Shown here in pieces: positions 33,291-45,687 of a DNA stretch of 64,000 nucleotides. The DNA is taken from the NCBI GenBank assembly GCA_003990745.1, contig RBNI01000001.1, positions 27,367 to 91,366 on the forward strand, written 5' to 3'. The notes below the pieces were generated by a model. It saw nothing but the letters and a program-made list of their open reading frames with translations, was not told the origin of the DNA and made no database searches. Numbering within the stretch: the first letter of the stretch is position 1; the number at the start of each line of letters is the position of its first letter. Made by a program: the position numbers and the translations under genes. Origin of the DNA: Jimgerdemannia flammicorona (lineage: Eukaryota > Mucoromycota > Endogonomycetes > Endogonales > Endogonaceae).

Positions 33291-36200
33291 CTCAGAGTCA
33301 GAAGCAGGCCTAGCTACAATTTTACCTGAAACTGAAATTAATACTGAACTAGAACTAGCTTTTGAATTAAGCTCATCTGAAATCTGATATACAACTGATA
33401 CTATCTACTTTGATGCTGAACAAACTCAACTATAAGGAGACTAAAGCAAAGAGAAGGAGGAGGAGTATCTTAGTAAATTTGATCCTAGATATACTACTGA
33501 AGAAGACATATCTCCATCAGGACAAAACATATCTATATAACAACAGATAGTTATCTATCAAGCCCTTATACCAGACTTACAACAGTTACTTCAGCAACTT
33601 ATACAGACTCAAAGAACACCATCACACTCTGCACCAGTATCTCAAGTTATACCAGTAACCTCACTACTAGTAGTTCAACTGCCTTCAGTAAATAATATGA
33701 CAAACTAACAGATTCTAGACCTTATAGCTCAGGTAGCTATAATGGTAGCAACCATTACTGCCTTAGTTGAACAGAATCAACCAATAAAAAGTCTGAGCCT
33801 ACCTACCTTTAATGGTACTGCACAAGAAGTCCAAAGCTTCATTAGTATAGTTGATACTAACTTTGAAGCCAACCAATTGATCAATAAATAAGTTGCTGAC
33901 TGCCTTCTGATAAACAATCAAAACTATACTCTAGAACAACTCTTTGCTACTACTACAGCTTATGTCTGCTAAGTTGTTATATTCTTCTAAGAATCTACTG
34001 AAGAATGGTGGCAAACTCTTTCTGAAAAACCCCTCACATAAGACACCTGATCTGTAGTCATTACCCAAAATGCAGCAAATAATACCCCTGAGTATAGAGA
34101 CCACCCTGCAGCCCCTAGACTCAAACAGCTCATGATTGCTCAATATTGCAGTAAAACTCAGATTGCCAAATCTCGAGTTAAACTCTGCAACCTCAAATTT
34201 GATATATATGGTAAAGAGGAATTTGAAACCTTCTGTACAAAACTTGAGTCACTCCTGAGCACTGTTAGCCTAGGATATATTGCCAATGATGAAGTATAAA
34301 ATGGTATATGAGTAGACCATTTATTTGATATACTATCTGAATGGCTTACAAGAAAAATTCAATAACAAGAATGCTCAGTTGGTTATAATCACCAACAATG
34401 GTGTCTGGTAAGAATCAAGACTATAGTCAAGTGAATCTTAATAGCTGGACCAATTCTGCCTCAAAGACAATTCAATAACAAGGAAAAACTTAAACCAAGA
34501 AAGAAGAACCCAAGTATGAAGCACCCTGAGCTCCTTTCACATCCACCTTCTAGACACCTCAAAATCCTAAACTCACTCAGCTAAGTACCTTCAAGAAACT
34601 CACTGAAGGAGAAAGAAATAAACTTTGAAGAAGCAAAGTATACTTCTATTGTTGAAAGATAGGATACATGGCCAGTACCTATCTCAATCAAAAACCTCTA
34701 ACAACAATATGAGTAACTGTTACTACTCTACATCATCTCAACAATCTGATCACCAAGATAGTAGACTTTATTAAGTTAAGGCCAACTGCTATAGCCCCAA
34801 CTAAAGAAAGTTAAAAAGCAGCTGGAAATAACCTATATGTAGCTGAAGAAGCTATAGTTTCCAACCAAGAAGTCAAGTAAGTCTATACAGAGATCAGCAT
34901 TCAAATTTCCAAAGAAAATATTAGAAGAATATGCCATCATAGCAGCCTAGCATTGAAAGGACTCTCAGTAGAAGGAGAAGTCATTAACAAAGATTATATA
35001 GGCAAAATCATTGTTCTCATCTGAAATCATAGCTAGATACTATTCAAAATCTCTATTGGTTTTTGTATTGCTCAAATTCTATTCAAAAAAATTGAGTTAA
35101 CTCTGATAGTTAAGGAAGTCCCTGAACTATAGCCTACTATCTGAGAATCCAAAGAATTTGACTCATCAAACAAGACCTCAGCCCAAACTACTACAAATAA
35201 AAAAGAATAATTCTATAAGAAAATCAAAGATAGATTTATACCAAGTAGCTAATGCTCCTATAGTATTGGAATGTACTCTTTCTGAATGATTAACAATTGC
35301 TTCTCTTGTATCAATGAACTGTCCCAAAGGAGAACCAATAGAAGGAAAGCTCTTACAACTGAAATCACTACTATTAGATCAGACAAACTGCTTACACTCC
35401 AAGCTTTTGTCAATTGAGTATCTGTTAAGATTATGATAGATAGCAGTACCTCAGGCAACTTTATTAATGAAGAAACAGCCAACAGACTCAAGGTCCTGAC
35501 CTCTCCAGTACAACAGACTCAAGTAGTTATCACAAACTGATAGAACCTCCCATATTATTAGTAAGGAAGTCTGCAATCTACTCTTCTGAATTAGTGACTA
35601 TTGAGTATATATTATACTCTAGATTATACTACTGCTGAATAACAAAATCATTCTTGAAACCCTATGATTAAAATAAGAGAACCTTATGATTGATTGGGTA
35701 AACTATTCTCTGACCATTAACTATAAGGCAAAAAAGACCCACTCAGTTCTAGTGACTCTGGCTTAAAGATCACCCACATCAATAAACTACAACTCAAGAA
35801 ATTGGCCAAGAAATGTCCTCTCTTTGCTATCTCCAACTGACTATTCAAAGAAAAATCTGAGAACCTCAAAGAAGACTTTTCTAAAGTTGACAGTCATGTT
35901 AGACCATTATTCTAATATATTTCCAAAGAAATTCCCAAAAGGTCTACTACCTAAATAAGCAGTAGACCATGCCATCAAGACCATCCCAGATGCCAAGCCC
36001 ACCATTAAGTCAATCTACTATATATCTCTAAAAGAAATCAATATACTTAAGAAAGAGATCAATGAACTTCTAGAACAAGGATTCATTAGACCCAGTATAT
36101 TATTCTATAGTACACCAGTCCTCTTTATTGTCAAGAAAGAAGAAGACCTATAAATGTACATTGATTACTATGACCTCAATGAACAAACTATCAAGAATTG

Positions 36201-39200
36201 TTGCCCACTACTCCAAATCGATGAAATATTCAATAGACTTACTAACCCACAATTCATGAGCTCTTTTGACCTATAAAATAGTTACTGACAAATTATCATG
36301 AAAGAAGAAGATATCTATAAAACTGCCTTCCAAATCTGCTATAGATATTTTGGTTCTTAGTTATGTCTTTTGGCTAAACTAATACTCTAGCAACCTTTCA
36401 GATACTGATGAATATCATCCTATACCCATACCTAGACAAATTTATTATTATCTATATTAACAATATTCTAGTCTCTAGCAAAATCCTAAAGAAATATCTT
36501 GAATATCTTAAACTAGTACTACTGAAGCTCTGAGAAAACAGACTCTTTGCAAAACTCAGCAAATATAAATTCCTTCTGAAGAAAATTCAATTCTTTAGAT
36601 ACATTATCACTTTTAATGAAATCAAAGTAGATCTTAGCAAAATCTCTATAATCAAGGAATGGCCCAGACCCAAGAAGCTGAAAGATCTATAGTTATTTCT
36701 AGGATTAGTAAACTATTACTAGTAATTTATTACCAACTTCACCAAGATTGCTACTGCTCTTACTCAAATGACCAAGTAGAGTAAAAAAGAAGAACAGCCT
36801 TGGACTGCAAAGTAAGAAAAAGACTTCAACAATCTTGTAAATTGGGGACTCAAACAAGATACAGCCTTTTAAGCCCTGAAGAATGCCTTGATAACCACTC
36901 CAGTACTTCAAGCAGCAAACTCTACTCTACTATATGAAGTTACCACTGATGTCTCTGATCTAGCTTTTGGAGCAGTATTTATACAGGAGGAACACCCTAT
37001 AGCCTATTATTCTTGTAAGTTTAATGATGCCAAAATCAACTATATGACCCATGAGAAGAAGATGTTAGCCATCATAGACACTCTGATCAAATAACAACTA
37101 TACCTTAAAGGAGCATACTTTACTATTTTAACAAACTACAAATTATTAGTTAACATCAAGACACAGACTACCCTTTCCTGAAAGCAAGCCAGATAAATAA
37201 AAGTCCTTACTAATTTTGAATATGAAATTCAGTATCACTCTGGTAAGGAGAATATTATTGCTGATGTAGTTTCTAGATCACCAATTGAAGAGGTTATCCA
37301 AACCCTCACCTTGGTTACCAACTCTATTATAGAACAAATTATCATAGTATATGCTAATAATAAAGAAGCTCAAGTACTCTAAGAAATTCTAAGCAGTGAT
37401 AATATTGATAAGTACACTCAGTATCATCAATACCAACTGAAGGACAATACTATCTACTATAAGGATAGGTTGTATGTTCCAAACAATTGAGATCTCTGAA
37501 AGACTATTCTATTTGAATATTATAATGTCTCTATAGCTAAATATTTAGGATTTGATAAATACTGTAAAGATATTTTTCAAAACTTCTATTGGTCCTACAT
37601 GGCAGATTAGCTAAAGATCTATATTACTTTCTATGATATCTGCCAATACAATAAGTCTTCAACACTAGCAAAACCTGACCTACTCCACCCTATCCCTGTA
37701 CTATCTGCTAATTGAGAACAAATCTCTATAGACTTCATTATATAATTATTCTGAACCAAGAATGAGAAAGATGCAATTGTTGTCTTTATAGACTATCTCA
37801 GCAAATAAGCTCATTTTGTGCCAACTACTACTGCAATAGCACCAGATATAGCCACACTTTTGTTTGACAATATCTTTTACTATTATGATCTTCCTAAGAT
37901 CATTATTAGTAACTGAGATCCAAAGGTCACCAGCTACTTTAGAAAGGCCTTACATGCATATCTTGGAATGAAACTTGCACTATTTATAGCCTTTTACTCT
38001 GAAACTAATAGTCAAACTAAAAGAATAAACTGAACTCTAGAATAAATACTAAGAAACTATATTTCCTATAGATAAGATAATTTGTATGAATATCTTACTA
38101 CAGTCAAGTTTACCTATAACAACAGTAAGCAAGCCTCTCTTAGAATAATCCTATTCTTTGTCAATACAGGACAAAATCCAAATACCCCTCTGATACTTAT
38201 CAGAACTATAGATAAACCCTCTACTATTGAAACCATTAAAGAATTTCTACTCTGAATGCATAACTTAAGCTAGATTGTAATTGAGCATTTATCTTGAGCT
38301 TAAGAACAACAATCATAGTATGTCAACCAGCACTATTAAGAAAAAACTTTTGATATTAGAGAAAAGGTCCTACTAGATATCAGAGGATACTGAGTTGACA
38401 ACCTCATGTACAGACCATTTATAAAGCTAAATAGTAAATTCATTGGACTATTCAAAGTCATCATAGAAATCTCTCTAACTTCCTACAAATTGGCATTACT
38501 GGACACCATTAAGATTCACCTAGTTTTCAATGTCCAATATCTCAAGTAATATAATGAAAATGATTACAAGCTATTCCTGAACTAAACTGCAAAACTACCT
38601 ATATCTATCATTATTAATGATCAAGAAGAATATGAAGTTGAACAAATCCTCAATAAATATAGCTACAAGAACTATCTAGAATATCTTGTCTAATGGAAAG
38701 GTTATCTGATCTATGATATAATATAGGAACTCAAAACCAATTTTCAGAATGCTACTGACTTAGTTCAAGAATATTATTTCTTGAACAACTAAAATCTGAA
38801 TACTCCAGCACCTATTAGTTTATACTATATATTACCCCTCCCAAACATTATGTACCTATAAATAATCAAGAACTCAGCAAGTCAAGATAAAAAAATACTG
38901 ACCTTCTAGAAAAATAGCAAAACTAAAAGCCAGCCTATTCTCCCTATACCACTGGTGTAAAATGAGGTATAGATATTTAAGAAGATTTCTTAGAAAAAAT
39001 TCTCCAGTAGTGAATAATATCAGAATTACTTCTAGTATATGGTATTGAATATATGACTCTTTAATATATGAATTCAATATATTAGGTAACTATACTATGA
39101 GCATGCCACTTTTTTTAGAAAAATAGACATTACCAGACTTTTGACTATCCAAATAGTATAATAATACTAGACCAAATTAGAAGATCTCAATGAGGATGTC

Positions 39201-39207
39201 AAAAGCT
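33291..39207 (+). pseudogene. Heavily decayed gag-pol of element C
   Basis: Gag: LSLPTFNGTAQEVQSFIS (about 33801) to WLTRKIQ (about 34360), then a ruined zinc knuckle near 34640. Protease: IMIDSSTSGNFINEETANRL (about 35434). RT: RPSILFYSTPVLFIVKKEE (about 36090) with the YMDD box unrecognisable. RNase H: 36888-37094, VTTDVSDLAFGAVFIQE. Integrase: IVVFIDYLSK (about 37777), FYSETNSQTKRIN (about 37992). Chromodomain about 38620-38780. Stops are very frequent, typically TAA/TAG/TGA where Gln, Trp or Arg is expected. Clearly inactive. Confidence 0.78.
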
Positions 39208-39221
39208 AAGAAGGGGGGAGT

Positions 39222-40140
39222 TGTAAGTATACAACCTCTAAGCTACCAAAATCACACATTACTCTCAGAACAAATTTAGAAATTACATATAAGATCATGA
39301 AGCTGAGTCAAACCAAAGCCATGGAATATAAAGCTGAGTCAAACTAAAGCCATGGAATATGAAGCTGAGTCAATTTAAAGTTATGGAATATAAGATTTAT
39401 ACAAATAGATTCTTACCAATCAGGACCAAAAGTATATATATTGAAAATACAGATATATTGAAACAGAGAACTACAATAAATCAAACAAACAACATAACTC
39501 TTGAATATATATACAGACATGACCACTGAAATCTATAACTACATCTATACTGATATTTGAAATACTATTGTCAACCAAGCCACACCTTCCCTACTCCTTA
39601 TAAATATCCATAGTTTGGCACCTCTCTACTTTGTAGAAGCCTGATAGAATGCCCTGAATATAATCTGGCAACTTATAGTATTATTACTTATAGAAAATAT
39701 ACAGATAGTGAATCTGATAAAAGTGAATGATATATCTCTTCTCTACTCACTGATACTCTATCCAGTATATGAGACAGATTATACTATCTTATAAGATAGT
39801 GACATAGTCTCAATCTATTACTATATAAATAAATAGAGAGACATTATCCAAGAATCTCTCTTCCTAGATAACTACTTTATCAGAAATGATATCATCAATA
39901 GTAATCTCATTGAAGACTACCCAGATAGTGTCTAAATCTATAGATAGCTTAGCAGTTACTAGTATAGTTAGATTAGCCTCATATGATATGACTGTATACT
40001 GACTATAATCTCTAGACATATCAGTTCACACTTATACTATATAACTGTATTCTGACTCAGCAAGATACTAAGTACTACATTTATATTTAACATAGTCCAG
40101 ATAGCCTCCCATTAGTATAAATATCTCCTCTCCCAGACTA
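39222..40140 (+). repeat. 3' LTR of element C, internally deleted
   Basis: Matches 4277-4690 and then 5370-5860 of the left LTR, so about 680 bp including most of the LTR-borne ORF are missing. Preceded by AAGAAGGGGGGAGT. Similarity stops near 40140 (CTCCCAGACTAATAC), short of the left LTR's end. Confidence 0.75.
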
Positions 40141-40189
40141 ATACTTTGAATAGATGTAATTTATCTAGATAAGATTTAATTCAGATTCA

Positions 40190-40350
40190 TCATATGATAG
40201 ATTTGAATTAACTTGGATTAATTCTATAATCTGATCTATCTAGATTAATCTATCCAGATTGATCTATTCAGATTAATCCATTCAGATTAATCTATATTGA
40301 TCTATTTAGATTGATTTATCCAGATTGATCTATCTAGACAGATTATATGA
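40190..40350 (+). repeat. Imperfect tandem repeat, TCTATCCAGATTAATC-type
   Basis: About ten degenerate units alternating GATCTATC(T/C)AGATT and AATC(T/C)AT(T/C)CAGATT. Very AT-rich. Confidence 0.65.
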
Positions 40351-41380
40351 AATCTTTGATAATATCACTCTTTCTTTTGTTTATTTTTTACTCTGTTTTT
40401 TTTTTTTCTGTTATATTTTAGTAACATTAATCTTTCTTTTATTCCTTCTTCTTTTATTCTTTCTTTATTCTTTTTCTTTGTTCTTTTTCTTTTCTACTAT
40501 ATCATAAGTAAACAAAACAGCAGCCCTTAATTATATGTTGGTCAGTCTACTCATTTTTTTATCCTGCAATAATTGTCAAAAGAGGGAGTATTTAAGATAG
40601 AAATATACTCTCTGCTGATAATATTAGATTCTTTCTCATATAGGTAATATATAAGCTACTCATCAAGAGCTAAAGGGGTGACAGTGGTGGTAATAGTAGT
40701 AGTAGTGGTAATAGTAATAGTGATGGCAGAGATAAGAGAGAATTCTGATATCAACTTACAGTAGCCCTTCAGATCTCAGAATTCACAGAATTCATAGCTA
40801 TATATATAGTAGTCTTTTTGGAGCAGCCAATAGTAGATATAGATTACTCTTTTCTACTACTACTTGTTTAAATTCCCCCAGTATGACTCAATTTACCTCA
40901 TACTCTTCTTAGGATCTATAGCTTACTACTTATTTAAATTCCCTCAGTATGACCCAATTTACCTTATACTTTTCTTAGGGTCTACAGTACTATGGTAAGA
41001 TCTGCTGACTTTATTTGCAACATCTGGTCAAGATGAAGAAAGGCTGGAAGATGTTACAGGGCATACTTTTGGTGACTGAGCTGTTGAGTCAATATATTGT
41101 ATAGTAGAGATCTTAAAAGGAATAGAAGCAAACCTTCATGAGCAATCTTATACAACTTATTAGCATACAACTCATTAGCATACAATATATTAATATGTAA
41201 CTTACTCATATATACTCTTTTCTGAAATATCTATCTCTATGTTTTATTTAACTTTATTTTTATATAGTCTCTCCTAAAAACTTTTACATAATACCTACAT
41301 ATAATCTATCTACATACAACCCATCCACATGCAACTCAGCCCCTCAGATCAGGGCTCAGTTTCATTGAAAGGGAGAATTC
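40351..41380. other. AT-rich stretch without a recognisable gene
   Basis: Pyrimidine-rich runs (40375-40500), a GTA/GTG triplet run (about 40683-40735, TAGTAGTAGTAGTGG), a duplicated motif TTAAATTCCCTCAGTATGACCCAATTTACC (about 40868 and 40934, 66 bp apart), and spaced CATACAACTC/CATATAC repeats (41160-41340). No coding region seen. Confidence 0.4.
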
Positions 41381-42540
41381 AAAGTTACCCAAGTTTGACT
41401 ATATCTGATATCTGATCAAATAGAGAAGTTCAAGGACAAGATGTTCAGCATGAGCAGTATCAGTATCTCTATCAAGGCTTGAGGGTCTACAATTGAATCA
41501 GAGCCAATCATTCTTGACCAAGGAGTCTATTGGCCAATAAGAGTATTCAATGATAAAGAGAACTATATTATTATTAACAATTATAAAGAGATAGTTGCAA
41601 TGGTGATAAGGAATCTCTATAGTGATGAGCTTCACTGCTATATTAACAAGGTTTACAAAGATTGCATCAAATATCAGATAGCAGAAAAGAGAGGGTAAAA
41701 AAAGTAAGAAGGGGGGTTTGAACAGAAATCAGATATACTACAATACTAGTAAAGAGTGGGTTCCTGGAGATCTGAAATCCCCTGCACTTGTCTCTTTTTT
41801 TTTTTTTTTTTTTTCTAAGATATTCTCTTGCTGATATACTCTTTTTTGTTATACCTTCAGAGATATACAAGATTCTGTACACCTATTGGAACTTTAGAAG
41901 TACTATTGAAGAGCAAACTATGTGTGAGCATGACATGGCCTATATGGTGATGGCAGCTATAATCTGGGGTTCTTTGAGCAGATTGGTAGAGCATACAGTA
42001 GGCTAGCTTGGTAGTGATCTCAGCATGACTATATATATATTCTTAGTGCAATTTAGTATACCATATGAGGTGAGGAGCTCTGCTTTTTTGATGCAGTCTG
42101 GAGTTTCTGCCCCTTACATGCAAAAAGGACTAACCAGATGCCATTCATTTTTGGCAGATTTCCAAGCCAGGGCTCCTGAAGCTTGATGAAGAGCAGGTAT
42201 CCTCCAGTACTACCTGGCAGTATGAAGTCCTGGACCAAGGGTTCACCCAACTATATACTCAGATCACATCAGAATATATCAGATATAATGTTTCTCTACC
42301 CATACACACATTAATATCACCTTAATAATGTTTTATATTCTGGAAAGGAAGGACCCAACTTGGGAGGACAGTAGTGGAGTCTGGTATGACCTTATCTATG
42401 GTTTTGGAGTTCTGTTTGCAGCCAACATAGTTGTCCTATTCCAACCACATGACCACTATGGTACTATCACCTTTGAGGAGAGCTTGGATACAATAGTCAT
42501 CATACTCACAATAGATAACAGGCTTATCAAGGCCTGAGAC
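41380..42540 (+). pseudogene. Decayed gene of unknown family, possibly with an intron
   Basis: Plus-strand frames are readable with few stops: MFSMSSISISIKA and PIILDQGVYWPIRVFNDKEN (41440-41700), then EIYKILYTYWNFRSTIEEQ and CEHDMAYMVMAAIIWGSLSR (about 41861-42005), then SFLADFQARAPEA (about 42150), and an open piece 42328-42537 (YILERKDPTWEDSSGVWYD). Between the first two lies a GTAAAAA...CTTCAG stretch with a 20-bp T run (41795-41814) that could be an intron. I do not recognise it. It could be a decayed host gene or a transposon ORF. Confidence 0.4.
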
Positions 42541-42794
42541 TAGCAGGTGGAGCAGTTTTTATAAGAATTAGGCAATATTTTGTAAGGGTTTGGCAGTTAT
42601 TTTGTATGAGTTAGGCAGTCTTTTATGGGGGATTGGGCTGGCAGCTGGATGTCTCTTTCTGTAGCACTAGTTTAGCCATTATATCAGGCCCTACAGGCTC
42701 CTTGGCCATACTCTATAGTACTGTCAGTACAGTACTATAGTACAGAGTCAAAGTGTCCATGAGACTCAAACCAGTGATAGGGCTCAAATCTATA

Positions 42795-42910
42795 GTGGAC
42801 TTTGACTGCTAGAAGTACTCTCTGACTACCAGAAATACCCTCTGATTACTGAAAGCACCCTCTGACTGCCAGAAGCACCCTCTGACTGCCAGAAGTACTC
42901 TCTAACCCAG
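42795..42910 (+). repeat. Tandem repeat, 22-bp unit
   Basis: Five units of the type CTCTGACTGCCAGAAGCACC with variants. Followed to 43180 by CTGCCA/CCACCAAT-rich sequence with a repeated AGAACTGTAAATTTTATA-like block (42957 and 43050) and no gene seen. Confidence 0.65.
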
Positions 42911-43458
42911 ACTCAGACTTCTTGACAGCTTGGGGTTACCTCTTTACTACTGGCAGAGAACTGTAAATTTTATATGCTCCTTCTGCCAATCCTGCCAACC
43001 TCCTGGCCTGGGCACAGACTGCTTGGAGATACTCTATGCCGCTGGTGGAGGACTACAAATTTTGTACACTCTCTCCACCAATCCCACTCTCCCCCACCAA
43101 TTCTACCCCCCCTGCCAGCTCTATCAATACCTCTATCCCAGATACCAGTAGCTTGGGGCTGTCTCTTGCTACTTTAGAAAACTGCAAAAAGTTAAGTTAA
43201 GAATTTGTTATAATATGAGTGATAGCTGAGAAAGATATATAGAGTGATATTATTCTTTCTTTAAAGATATTTTCAGTATATGGCTAGAGTTGAGATATAT
43301 AAAACACAGAGTAGATTTCTTCTAGAGTTACTGAGAGGTCTAACTTATATATATATAATAGAAATATACTTCTCCAAGATCTTAAATAATCCAATATAAC
43401 AGAGTCTGGGTTTTTTCTTTAGTCTTATATTATCTAGGATCAGATATTATATACTGAG

Positions 43459-43982
43459 TAGTGCTTCAAATAAGCTGATCTGAATTGATTCAAATTGAAT
43501 ATTGTTTTGATTTCCAAAATTAGAATTAAATATTTATATCAATAACTTGATATATAATTATCTAATTTTAATAATCATAATATTATTTGAAAGTCCTTAA
43601 TAAGGTATTTCAAATGATATTAAGAATATTAAAATCAGATTATATATTGCTGAGCTATTAAGGAAACTATTCTTTTGAAGAAATTTCCAAAATCAGTAAG
43701 TTGAATAATTTCCAAAATTAATAAGTCAGATGTTTTTCTTGATAACTTGGCAATATATAATTCAATTTCAAAGTTCTTGATATCATTAAAAAGACCTTAT
43801 TAAGGGCTTTAAAATGATATCATAATTTAATTGTCTAATTTTGAAAATCAAAATAATGTTTGATTCAAATTAAACTAGATTAGCTTATTTTTTATCTGAG
43901 TTGATCTAGATGGGATTCAATCTGAATTAATCTGAATTAATCTGAATCCAATCTAAATTGAATTGACTCATTTGGAGTACTA
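43459..43982. mobile_element. 524-bp hAT-type MITE with long inverted repeats
   Basis: Ends TAGTGCTTCAAAT and, inverted, TAGTACTCCAAAT. Flanks ATACTGAG (43451-43458) and GTACTGAG (43983-43990) form an 8-bp duplication with one mismatch. The interior is a large imperfect inverted repeat (GATTCAAATTGAATATTGTTTTGATTTCC left against its degenerate complement on the right), with arms of about 200 bp. No coding capacity. The end sequence TAGTGC is also that of the 20-kb hAT element. Confidence 0.78.
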
Positions 43983-44280
43983 GTACTGAGTAATACCTAT
44001 TTATCTTTTCATATATAACTTCTCTACTTATTATTTGTACTTCTATGAAGATATTATATATTTACTAGACAGTGTCTTATATTATATCAGTAACTTTTTA
44101 TATCACTGATACTATCACTTATATGATAGTTGTGGGAGTTCAGAGATATTATCTATTATTCAGATAGAATGAAGTCATTTTTATACTTATACTTATACTA
44201 TTATTATATATAAATTCAGTTAGAGTCAGTTTTTTATTCTAATTATTCTACTTATAGCTATAGTAGATACTAAGCATCTA
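43983..44280. other. AT-rich stretch, nothing recognised
   Basis: No frame, repeat or signal could be supported apart from the MITE target duplication at its left end. Confidence 0.4.
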
Positions 44281-44650
44281 CTTCAGGATTCAATTAGTTT
44301 ATTCTATTTGGCCATCTATCTATAGGTGATAGGTAGTAGAATTTTAAATTATACTCCTTGTTCTTTGAAGAGTACTTGTCAGAAGTTACTTGTAAATTTT
44401 GCATCTCTATTAGAGATAATTACTAATGGTAACTTATAGAGATAGAATATATTATCAATAAATAATTATACTGTTTCTAGAGCTGTTATAGTAGTAGTTG
44501 TTATAATAAAATAAGTCTGTTCACTAAGATGATCAATAAAGATAATAATTATATTTCTTTCTCATTTTTAACAGTTAGACAATAAAGTTCATTCTAATTA
44601 ATCTCAATTTTAAATAGAAATTAATAGTAGCTATAGCATTTCTGTTTAGA
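44280..44650 (-). pseudogene. Ty3 integrase core fragment
   Basis: On the minus strand FIDHLSEQTYFI (about 44545-44510), then LPLVIISNRDAKFTSNF (about 44435-44385) and VLFKEQGV can be read: the integrase core with its first and second Asp regions. It is in opposite orientation to element C and belongs to a different Ty3 family from A, B and C. Other parts of the element are too decayed to see. Confidence 0.65.
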
Positions 44651-45687
44651 CTTACATATGAACTCTTTAATGTGAGTATAAACTGATATTCCACAGATAT
44701 GGACTCTTTAATATAAGTATAAACTTATATTCTATAGATATAAATAGCTTATAAATAATGAATAAATATAAGGTTGAATTTCAAAAAAAAAAAATCATTT
44801 TATTTCTTTTTTTATTTAGAAATACTCTCACAAAACATTTTTCTTTATAGATACTTCTTTTCTACAAATACTTTCTTTTTCTATAAATAGTTTCTCCTAC
44901 TATATATCTTGCTCTATAATCTACTTATCTATCTCTTAGATCAGATCATTTTTGTTTAATAAAAGGGGAATATTGGAGATATCAATTGTCTTATTATCTT
45001 TATCTAAGTTAATATCTTTATATAGATTATAAACTGTTTTTTCAATCTCAAGTAGATTAATATAGCTACAAATCTTGTTAATTATCTTGAGCTATTTTAT
45101 ATATATTTTCTTATATTTTCTTTCATTAAAAGTTCTTAGTAAGGTATTAGACCAGATAATATAATTCAGCTATAATTATATAAAGAGAAAAGTAAATACC
45201 AAATAAGTATATATTGGTAAATATAAATCTACAAACTTGAAAATATACTTACAAATATAAATAACAGCAACTGTATGATGGTTAATATGTTCATCTTTTT
45301 AAAACATATTTGTAAACTAAGGTTTTTATTTGAAAAATATAAAATAGATAGTTGCTTTATATAGTTACTATAGAATGACTTTCTGAACTCATCCTTGTCC
45401 TCTTTTAGATAAATAAAATTATTCCAGACTTACAAATATTGTACTACTTATTGATAAGTAGGAGTAAGATCTTTTAGAGCTATAGATCTTAACTAGTCTA
45501 CATCAGAGAAGATTTGATCAAACCTTTTGTCAAAGATTTATGAATATAGAAATAGTAGACTATAATTTAATAGTATAACTATTTATTTATTGAAAATGAA
45601 AATAATTGAGTTTATGAACTATCAAATAAATATATAAATAGGATGTGAATAAAATACTCACTATAGTATAAATTGAACTATTGTTAT
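44650..45687. other. AT-rich stretch without a recognisable gene
   Basis: A tandem pair (ATATGAACTCTTTAATGTGAGTATAAACT at about 44657 and a variant about 50 bp later) and an A10 run at 44783. The rest is AT-rich sequence with no supported frame. Confidence 0.4.

Larger units (their letters stand above)
4277..40140 (+). mobile_element. Ty3/gypsy element C, oldest host of the nest
   Basis: A plus-strand chromodomain Ty3 element with LTR-like repeats at 4277-about 5991 and 39222-about 40140, a G-rich polypurine tract at 39208-39220, and gag-pol fragments at 33291-39200. Element B (6860-33290) sits between its leader and its gag. Without the insertion it would be about 9.4 kb. It carries far more stop codons than B or A, consistent with being oldest. 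The right LTR lacks an internal stretch matching about 4690-5370 of the left LTR, and its outer end is not resolved. Confidence 0.65.

Noticed and set aside
40683..40735. GTA/GTG triplet run as coding repeat
   Set aside because: It is a short microsatellite in a stretch with no open frame around it.
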